This document shows, in pieces, positions 56,319 through 64,000 of a DNA stretch of 64,000 nt. A model generated the notes under the pieces. It ran no database searches, had not been told where the DNA came from, and was given only the letters and a program-made list of their open reading frames with translations. The stretch covers positions 4,430,793-4,494,792 of the forward strand of contig OY829330.1 of assembly GCA_963691655.1 (NCBI GenBank). The letters run 5' to 3'. The position numbers and the translations under genes are program-made. Origin of the DNA: Toxonevra muliebris. Lineage: Eukaryota > Arthropoda > Insecta > Diptera > Pallopteridae. Within the stretch, counting starts at the first letter, position 1, and each line of letters begins with the position of its first letter.

Positions 56319-57015
56319 CTATTGCTCGATGTTAACACAATTTTTGTTCCAGAATTTGCTGTAGAATTTCCTTCCATGGCACTGGAAATTACACTTACAG
56401 CTGCGTGCAACGAATTGACGCGATGTCCAGTTTAACACAGTCACCAAATGTTTGTTAAACCATTCCTTCACTTCTCGAGCAGTGTGCTTAGGATCGTTGT
56501 CCTGTTGAAAGATCCCAGTAACAAGCATATTTTCATCCGAATAAAGCAGCATTATGTCGTTTGGTATGTCTCTATACTGGAGCCTGTTCATGGGACCGTC
56601 AGTTTTGTGCAGCGTACCAGCTCCATGCTTCAACGTGGCTCGATTGTACTTTGGATGAAATTCTTCCAATCTTGGGCGGCGAATATATATTTTTCCATTG
56701 AGCGAGACTCTATTTATTTTTATTTCATCTGAATATCACAGTCTTTTCCATTCGTCCGGCAGTCCATTAGACGTACCTTTTCGCAAATTCAAGTCTTGCG
56801 ATTTCGTTCAGACAATAATGAATTTTTTCGCAAAATTTTCCAAATGACTCTGATTTTCGAATCCTGGACACTTTTTCCGTAATCGAATGTTTTTCGAAAT
56901 ACACTTATGCGTTATTAATCATAGTTTTGGAAGCTTTTAGAGCTACTGGTACTGCGACACAAGTTTCCATCCTGTTACATCGAGTGCTGGAGTCGCAATA
57001 CTTTTTTTTACCCAT
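56319..57015 (-). pseudogene. Tc1-like transposase relic, C-terminus lost
   Basis: From an ATG at 57015 (MGKKKYCDSST, then a stop after 36 codons) the minus strand continues with RVSLNGKIYIRRP near 56690 and a clean 116-codon frame: EEFHPKYNRATLKHGAGTLH, PNDIMLLYSDENMLVTGIFQ and QDNDPKHTAREVKEWFNKHL, which holds the second catalytic D. After VTVLNWTS the frame is wrong and the expected SPDLNPIE-type motif is not readable. The N-terminal DNA-binding domain is also shortened. The MGKKK start resembles the relic at 5464-6748. TIRs were not found. Confidence 0.75.
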
Positions 57016-57127
57016 TGCAAACTAAAAAAACTTGAGAACTTCATCTGAATTTTAAAATAAGGTTGTTTCATTTACTTCACAATATTTTCACTTTTATAGA
57101 TTGTTTGAAATAAGGGAACTGCCACAA

Positions 57128-57177
57128 AGATCCACTGATGAGAAATCGTAGCAGATTCCGAAATGATCGTCTGATCT
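57128..57177 (+). ncRNA. Hammerhead ribozyme, copy B (degenerate)
   Basis: Core CTGATGA at 57135-57141, stem II 57142-57147 with 57154-57159 (one A-C mismatch, 6-nt loop), GAAA at 57160-57163, GTC at 57169-57171. Stem III is the loopless ATGATCGT (one T-G pair). Stem I pairs AGATC-A with TGATCT if one C is bulged. About 45 bp on and around the ribozyme match copy A, so they share descent. Confidence 0.75.
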
Positions 57178-57589
57178 GCTATTTCTATGACTTTTTGGTA
57201 TTCTTCTGACATTAATGTTCATTGGAAGTATGTTAATTTTAAATAATTAATCTTAAATATGAACAGCCGAATTCGTTTATAAATTTTTTCCAAACTAAAA
57301 TAATATAATTAATAGTTTAATTTTAGGTGCAATTTTCCACATAAATCAATAAACTTTCAATATCTCACAATTCAAACAACTTTGTGAAAATTGCAGAAAT
57401 CAGTTTTCTACTTATTGTTCAAGCTTTCCAAGCACACCCTTCATTTATTGTTATATAGAATTTAGTGTGGTTACTCTAAATCGGCACTGAACAGAAAATG
57501 TAATTTTTCCGGTAAAACTTATCGTAAAGCAATATGTTTATTATCGAAATATTTGTAATTAAGTGTAGTCTATAAAAATAAAGAAATGA

Positions 57590-58161
57590 ATTTTCAACAA
57601 CATCATTGCGCCGAATTAGATCTAATCGTGACTTTAGCCGGGTAAATAATTGGCAATATTTTCGGCTTTCCAGTTCTTTTTATACACCTTTGATTTTAGA
57701 ATGCCCCAAAAATTTGCATTTGGTCACTCTACTGGCACATTTGCAGGGTCGTCGTCTTTCTCTATAAAAACAATGTTTAATCGCGTAAGAACTTCAAAAC
57801 TTTTTTCCATAATGGACGCTCGCAGGATATTTTTTTTTTTATAAAAGACAACAATCGCAACCGAATACAATCTTTAAGCTAGGTTTTTGTATCAACTGCA
57901 TACCCAGAAGGACGTATTAGGACTCGTGACGATTCTTTGGGGCTTATTGCTCTCGCTTGAAACTTTACATCTTTGCTGCAGTAATTTGCTGTAAAGTAAG
58001 CTTCGGGATTGTCTGTTTTTTCTTATATCGAATCTCGGTTTTATTACGTAAAATTTTCTAAACATAGTTTTTGGAAATGTCAAATTTTTTTGCAGCCATG
58101 CGCTAAGAAAATCCACCCCTTGAAACATTTGTTTCAAGCTTTCAACTTTACTCTGAGGCAT
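57590..58161 (-). pseudogene. Tc1/mariner-type transposase relic (DD37E-like)
   Basis: The minus strand opens at 58161 with MPQSKVESLKQMFQ and later gives YFTANYCSKDVKFQARAISP near 57950. The recognisable catalytic end is VFIEKDDDPANVPVE near 57755, a stop, and PNANFWGILKSKVYKKNWKA near 57700. In the family this reads P-N-P--RPIEDFWG, so here the glutamate position is altered (ANFWG). A large internal part including the second aspartate is missing. Assignment to the DD37E-like group rests on the PNVP...FWGILKSKVY block, and is from memory. Confidence 0.65.
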
Positions 58162-58251
58162 TTCCCTGACTTTTCTTTCTGCTAGTAGACCCTTTTCTTA
58201 TCTTTTAATTATGGAATAAACAATTTTTGTTTTAATATTTTCGTGTACAAA

Positions 58252-58665
58252 ATGTTTTATAGTAAACTAGTCGGTAAGGCCCCAGTAACTGGAGCTATCT
58301 TTTGCGGAAGAAATCTCTTTATGAAAAAACAAATATCAAAAGAACCAAACTACTCCTTGGTGTTTGTTTTGTTATTTGTGTATGCAGATAATTCGTTAGA
58401 CAGTTCTGAGAGATGCCGTTACTCATGTCTTCTCTCTCTCATTTATTATTTACTCCCGCTTAAGCAATGATTTTTACAACTATGAATGCAATGCTTTGTT
58501 CAATGAGCGAATTTTAAAAAACTTCCGACTCTATTATTTTGGAATTGGCTTAACCGATTTTAAATCTGGTAATTTTTGGTTAACGTACTCGTAAAGCTCT
58601 TTAAATTGATTTATAATATGATAGTGTAGTACTTCTGGATCTGTAGTTACACTAATAAATTTATA
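58252..58665 (-). repeat. Dispersed repeat family R, copy 2
   Basis: Inverted copy of 50455-50830, starting ACTAGTCGGTAAGGCCCCAG and ending GTAGTTACACTAATAAAT. It has ~30 extra bases near 58610-58640. Confidence 0.85.
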
Positions 58666-58819
58666 GAAAATTTTCTACAACTTTCGTGCTCCAAATGAAA
58701 TTTTTACACGCACTTTCTTAACTTCTCTTCGTTATTTGCCATGTTGTCACACAGAAAAATGATTGCGAACTGCTGATTTTGGAACATATGTAGATAGTAT
58801 ATCCATACATCTAATGGTA

Positions 58820-59941
58820 GGGTAAAGTGGGGTGCCTTTGATTTAACATTGATTTTTCTAGATCAAACCACAAAAAAACTATATTTTTATAAAAACTGCA
58901 TAACTATTTTTTTTGGACTTTTTTCAAAATACCCATTTTGTCAAAAGTGCCCCAAGTACGGGGCACATTTAACCAATTTGTCATTCGTCTATATATATAT
59001 ATATATAATAATTAAAATATTTGTATATATCTCGAATAACACTGAAATCTTAGCAGAGGCTGACACAAATTTGTACAATGATGCATAATTATTTTATTAC
59101 TATTATTTTATTTTTCTGCTCTAACTATTATTATTTGCTCCTCATTTAGCAAAATTTTCATTTAAATTGCATAATGATGCATTATGTCTCTGGTTAGAAG
59201 ATAGGCATAGTCTGAGTTCAAAATTGCAAGTGGATGTGGCACTTCCTATACAAACTATGTATATGCTCTTTTGGGTATATATCTGGAATGTCGATTGACA
59301 ATATTACAGGAAAAGCGTGGGTTGGGTTGAAAAGGGGGTACGACTCCAAGATTTAGTATGAAGGACCCTAAATATTGTCTTCTTTACCCCATATTTTTCG
59401 GAGGCTGATGTCGCCGTTTCATGTTCTAATATCTGAAATAGCTCTCTTCACTTTCGTTACATCAATTTCGCTTCGATTTGTCTTCCTTATGTAGCTACGT
59501 ACCATATCTTTAAAAATGTATAAACAGAAAATATAACAATTGTATTGTAAATACGTAAATCTGCAATATAAGGGACATTTGATATTTGTTAGATGTGCCC
59601 CTTGGTATAAGTCAAATGTGCTCCAAATGGTCCTGATGATTTTTTTCAATTTATCTTGTTTTATTTTTACAAAACGCACTTTTATTTTGTTAACTTTCAG
59701 TTACAATTAATTCACGAAACGCTTACATACTAGTTGTCGAAAATGACTTCAGTGTTGGCAAATTTACAAAAACACGTATGAATCCAAGAAGAGTTAAAGT
59801 AGAACTTTAAAAGTTCATAACGTTTCTTTAAATCAAATTAAGGTTTTTTCTGCATTTTAACTTTTTGGCTTTTAGGGCGTGATCACACTGATAATGGCAA
59901 AGTCAAGTGTTCCCCGGTGTCAAAAGTACCCCACTTTACCC
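58820..59941. mobile_element. 1.1-kb TA-flanked element, GGGTAAAGTGGGGT ends
   Basis: GGGTAAAGTGGGGT at 58820 and its inverse at 59928-59941, with TTTGA a few bases in on both sides. TA flanks both ends (58818-58819 and 59942-59943). Interior fragments repeat GTGCCCCAAGT/GTGCCCCTTGG-type words. No transposase seen, so it is a non-autonomous Tc1/mariner/pogo-type element nested in the element at 57465. Confidence 0.8.
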
Positions 59942-60021
59942 TATATTTTCTACGCATTTGTGATCAGAAATTTTGAAAATATTAATATTGGAATTCAGTG
60001 ACGATTTAGAGTGACCACACC

Positions 60022-61500
60022 TTAGTCACATAAAAAATGTGTTTCTTGTTTCCCGGTATGTTGTTTTATTTCTTCAGCGAACTCAAAATTTCTTTTAATA
60101 TAGTTAAATTGAAAGAAAAAAATTGGATAAAAGTTTCCTATTTTTAGCTTAAAAAAATCAATACAAAGAAATCGCTAAAAATCCTGGGGTCCCGGTTTGC
60201 CATTTTGAAGTCTCGAGAACCCGGGTATAAAAATGAAATTATTATAAGACCTCGCTTAACACGTACTTCTTATAGTACGGCCTCGCTCTAGCACGTTTCA
60301 CTTTTTATGACATATTTTCGTTTAACACGGTAAAAACCCCGTTCTAACACGGTATCGGAAAAAAATAAGTGTTTTTTAGTCGTTAGGTTTGGTTTACACA
60401 CATGCATATACTTACTATTTATGTGTAGATATATTAGATACATTAGACTGCACACAAAAAAAATCGGTGTAATATTTTGAGTGCAATTTGCGGAAAAGTG
60501 TCGACTTGGCCTCATTTAGATATCCTATAATTTTTACGAAAAAATTTTGTAATTTAAAGGTCGTTAGGCTTGGTTTTTTGCTTGGGAAATAAATTTTAGC
60601 GGTTGCAGAAAAAAAAATCTTCTATAAGCACCAGGAACGCTGGGAAATTTGTTTTGCCATTCGTTGTATATGTTATGGATTGGGAACTAGACGCGTTGCC
60701 AGTTTTCGGCGCAAGAACAAGAGAAAAAAGCGAAAAATATCCAAGTTTAGGGGATCAATCGATATTTTTTTGTATTTTCTTATAAACTCGCATATGTAAG
60801 TATAATTTCAATTAAAAAATGTCTGGAAAATAAAAAAAAAAATTATTTTTGGGTGTCTCTTAAGATCTTGGAATGTAACTCTCCTTTTTGCACTGGTTCC
60901 TTGTATCGTTTGACACTATTTCGCTTAACACTGCATTATCCAGGAACGCAGCGTACTTTCGGCAGCACAATTATATTTTGACATTACACAAAGTTTGTTT
61001 GTTTTGTTCACTTAAAAATTGATGGTGGCCATGCATGAACTTTTTTTTTAATAAAATATTTTTGGAAATGAGTTTTAATGTATTTTATTCTTCTATCAAT
61101 AGAGAGTAAGTTCCAGCTTTATTTATAAAAAAAATTCAAATGGCAGTTTGTTTTTTTTTTTCAACTAAATTTGGATAATAAAACCCAATTTTTTTTTTTT
61201 AGATTCAATCTACCATTTTTTTCTGTTTGTTAAAAATATTTGATTGTGATACGTGAAAACGTAAACGTTTTATAAAGGTTTAATAAACTTTTACATTTGA
61301 AAACGTTTCAGAAAAGTTTACATTCTCATATTTTTAAAAAATATTATATTCGCGAACGTTTGTTCAATGTTGTATTCTCCGAATGTTATATTGACAGTTA
61401 CTTTTCTTTCATTAAAAACAGAGAGCCGAAAGTGTTAAGTTAATATTAAAGATTGTAAAAAGTGAATTACAAATAATAACAACATGCACATTTCGGTTGT
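60022..61500. repeat. AT-rich region with CTCGCTTAACACG motifs and repeat R fragment
   Basis: Four loose copies of CTCGCTTAACACG occur at 60250-60355 and one at about 60930; such motifs are typical of pogo/Tigger-like ends, but no TIR pair was fixed. No gene. Confidence 0.4.
60645..60825 (+). repeat. Dispersed repeat family R, copy 3 (3' part)
   Basis: Matches 50840-51020: GTTATGGATTGG, ACAAGAGAAAAAAG, CCAAGTTTA, then ATAATTTCAATTAAAAA. Confidence 0.75.
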
Positions 61501-61504
61501 TTGC

Positions 61505-62700
61505 ATATACACACCTGCTCAAAATAATAGTTACACATTAGAATTCTAACTTCAACAAATCAGAAAATTATTTTTATTTAACATTTTCAAAACAAAACAA
61601 ACGCACATTATTTCTTTGATTTTATACATAAAAAAAAATAATTTCTTTAATATATAGTGTAAAGTACAAAAGTTGAGATGGATAAATATTTATTTTGCCT
61701 AAATCAGCCTACTCATAAAAATAGGTACACTTATGCTTTATAGAAAAGTACAAAAAAATTAACAACGGTAAGAATAGTTTTGTATATATTTTTAATTATT
61801 TATCCAATAACCTGTATATCCACCCCCTTGTTGGACTACTTTCACGATTCTTTTCGGCTTGCTGTTGATTAAAGTCTGACAGGATTGCTTGAGTATGTCG
61901 TACCACATTTTTCGAACAAATTGTCATAACTGCTCCTAGTTTTGAAAAAGTTTGTTTGGACAATTTGTTTTTCAACTCTCCCCACAGGTTTTCTACAACT
62001 CAACAACAAATCGACTTAATGGTTCTCAAAGTGTTTTTTTTTACCAGTATGGGATGTGCTTTGGGTCGTTATATTGCTAAAGGACTCAATGCAAAGGCAT
62101 GTTTTTCTCAGAATAGGGTAGCATCACATTTTCCAATTGTTCCTTGTATTCGGCGACAGTTATTTTAATTGTTGTCAAGTATATAGGACATATCCATGAA
62201 AGGTAACACCCCACCCATGCTTCATTGTTTTCATTGTTTTTTTTTTTTTTTTGTTAAACAAACATGAAACATCTTTGCCTTTGAGGCGTCGAACATTCCT
62301 TTCTTCATCGCTTCCAAAGAGATTTACCTTAGTTTCGTCACTCCATAAAATATTTCTTCATTTTTTTTTTGCTTTCAGGTCCTTACCAGTTTTCGTGGTC
62401 CTTTTTTTATAGTTTAGCCTCATATACAATATTTTTGTTTTGCGTTAAGGGAACTTTTTTGGCTATTCATCCTGGTGGGTTGACTTTTTATAGCCGTCAC
62501 CAAATTATTTAAGCACTAACCTCGTTTCCAATTTTTACTGCAATCGCCTTTAATGATTTAAATGGGTCCTTTCTGCATTAGGTGACTATATGTCGATCAA
62601 GCGTTGTGTTCGTTTTTTAAGACCTACCTTCGATTTTCTCTTTTTTATCACATTTCTAACAAAATTATGGGATATGTTAGTAAGTTCAACTTGATCAGTG
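61505..62700 (-). pseudogene. Tc1-like transposase relic with left TIR-like end
   Basis: A left end ACCTGCTCAAAATAATAGTT at about 61517 resembles Tc1 termini (compare 54182). On the minus strand, KRNILWSDETKVNLFGS at about 62340 carries the first catalytic aspartate, and VENLWGELKNKLSKQTF at about 61980 the catalytic glutamate with the following helix. The block between them has stops and lacks a readable DNDPKH motif. N-terminal fragments extend to about 62700. The right end is not visible, so the copy is truncated or rearranged. Confidence 0.7.
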
Positions 62701-63486
62701 GGATGTACTGGCACCCCGTGTGGGTTTGCGTGAGTTTTTTTTTTTAGTGCAAAGCTTTCATATTAAAACTATTTTTGAGGTATGGTTTTGTGCGCAAGGA
62801 CGAGCGGAAACTAAAGTAGATAGATCAAGGAAGTAACTTGGAAAAAAAATTGTTTTTGAGCCTGGCTCAGGAACGGCTCAGCGACAAGGTGCCATATGGC
62901 ACTGCTAGGCATTACTGGGTTTACTTTTAACATTGAATATTAATGTTTTTCGATTTTCCGATAACTTACGTTCAAGAATTTTCAAACATTTTTACTGGCT
63001 TATACCAAACGGAATGTTAATAAAATAATTTAATAATAAACCTAAATCCAAACGTTGGGTAAGGTACATATACACGCTGATGCACCTGTTAATGGTTGAT
63101 GGTTAGACGGTCATACTGATTGAATATATTGTATATTGCGGTGTATCGATAAATTCAAAATTTCAAGTTGATAAAAATTTGGTCCAATTGAAAAAAATTT
63201 AGGTTTCCCGCATGGGGCCTAAAGTTAATAATTTTCTTAAAAAATTGAAATTTTCCATTTTTTTTTTTTGATGATCGGTGAAATGTTTTTTTTTCAGGTT
63301 GAAAAATGATAGCAATATGGTGTGAAATAAAATAATACATTTAGGTTAGGTCTCTCGCGTAATCGTAATCGTATTTATTTTTCAAAATGACGATCAGCTG
63401 ATAGAAATATACTATCGTGAACAAGCCAAAATGAGCAAAATTCACAATAGCGCGATTCTCTGTCGAAAGCACCTCAAATCAAATTC
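62701..63486. other. Spacer with a 14-bp palindrome
   Basis: GTGCCATATGGCAC (62889-62902) is a perfect palindrome. Otherwise nothing. Confidence 0.5.
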
Positions 63487-63521
63487 GTTCGATCTCGGCA
63501 TTCGACTACAGTCGAAGATCG
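63487..63521. repeat. Hairpin with two stacked inverted repeats
   Basis: GTTCGATC/GATCGAAC arms enclose TTCGACT-AC-AGTCGAA, forming a compact hairpin with one internal bulge. Confidence 0.7.
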
Positions 63522-63661
63522 AACGCAGTTCATAATAAGGACCTTAAAGAATATTTAAAAAAAAATTTTTTTTTTTTTCTAATTTAAAAAAAAAGGTTAA
63601 TAAAGGTTTTTTTCTTGCCATTAAATATTTCATTGTTTACATTTTCGTTTATTTGTTTTAA

Positions 63662-63868
63662 CCTTCGCATCTACCATTGAAAAAATTCAGAATGTTATTT
63701 TTGCAATGTGCAAGAGACACTGAATAAAGAATTTATCAATTTTTATTTAAAACCTTATATTTTTTAATAATGTGATAATATTTGGAAATGAACGAGTTTA
63801 CAGAGGATCTATTGAAAAAAAGTTTTATGAATATTCTTTATTTGGCTGGTAAGTGGTGGATGCGAAGG
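63662..63868. mobile_element. piggyBac-like MITE (207 bp) with TTAA duplications
   Basis: TTAA lies at 63658-63661 and 63869-63872. CCTTCGCATCTACCA at the left is inverted at the right as CCTTCGCATCCACCA (one mismatch). TTAA targets are the hallmark of piggyBac insertion. No ORF, so non-autonomous. Confidence 0.85.
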
Positions 63869-64000
63869 TTAATATAAACTAATTGCATTCATCATTCATG
63901 CTAAAAGCAGAGTTATATCGTAATACAATTGCAACGCAATGCATTGTTCATGCAGTTATGTTCTATGTTTTGTATTTTATATAATCTCCGTTATTCTAAT

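Larger units (their letters stand above)
57465..60021. mobile_element. Tc1-like element (2.6 kb) swollen by nested insertions
   Basis: GTGTGGTTACTCTAAATCGG then CACTGAA at 57465 is inverted at the right end (GTGTGGTCACTCTAAATCGT read inward), about 27 bp. TA lies outside each end. It holds a transposase relic on the left, repeat R copy 2, and a TA-flanked 1.1-kb element. Confidence 0.75.

Noticed and set aside
59625..59660. CTGATGA as a hammerhead core
   Set aside because: No GAAA core or stem II follows; only a T run.
1..64000. CRISPR array, operons or bacterial regulatory sites
   Set aside because: Composition, introns-free relic transposases and MITE content are eukaryotic; no regularly spaced short direct repeats with unique spacers exist.

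Overview
The window looks like non-genic, repeat-dense chromosomal DNA from an insect, most likely a dipteran of the tephritid fruit-fly type. The evidence is the strongly AT-rich background, long A/T runs, and a mix of mobile elements familiar from fly genomes. These are I/LOA-type non-LTR elements with an RNase H domain, Tc1/mariner relics of several subfamilies, hAT-like ends, a PIF/Harbinger copy and many short inverted-repeat elements (MITEs). The species call is inference, because nothing here is diagnostic without a database search. I see no intact host gene, no rRNA and no convincing functional tRNA.

Layout. 0-10 kb: tRNA-Glu-like relic, small inverted-repeat elements, a Tc1 element with paired end repeats (5464-6748) flanked by TA, two copies of MITE family A, and an internally deleted DDE transposase (8045-8448). 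10-15 kb: a reverse transcriptase (RT) fragment split by a 970-bp insertion with a 9-bp target duplication (10527-11496), and a mariner relic. 15-27 kb: three I/LOA-type retroelement copies, two on + (15.4-17.1 and 18.5-20.5 kb) and one long copy on - (26.9 down to 21.4 kb) carrying a ~1.1-kb insertion. 27-37 kb: a dense cluster of MITEs, tandem repeats and a hAT-like element enclosing an inverted repeat with arms of about 0.4 kb. 37-46 kb: a DD37E transposase remnant, a 298-bp foldback element, an unrecognised transposon-type protein relic and one small unrecognised ORF. 45.7-47 kb: a repeat containing a hammerhead ribozyme, then a MITE nested in a MITE. 49-53 kb: tandem repeats, dispersed family R and a Harbinger relic. 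53-64 kb: MITE A copy 3, a fairly fresh Tc1 element, three older Tc1-like relics (one with a 1.1-kb TA-flanked element nested in it), a second hammerhead copy and a piggyBac-style MITE with TTAA duplications.

The most interesting observation is the pair of homologous hammerhead ribozymes (46031-46079 and 57128-57177). The first has the complete catalytic core, a perfect 6-bp stem II, a GUC cleavage site and a loopless self-complementary stem III, which is the architecture of ribozymes that act as dimers. The rest is largely a record of nested insertions: transposases are broken by stops, frameshifts and deletions, and the MITEs are non-autonomous derivatives. No operon-like cooperation between genes is visible.
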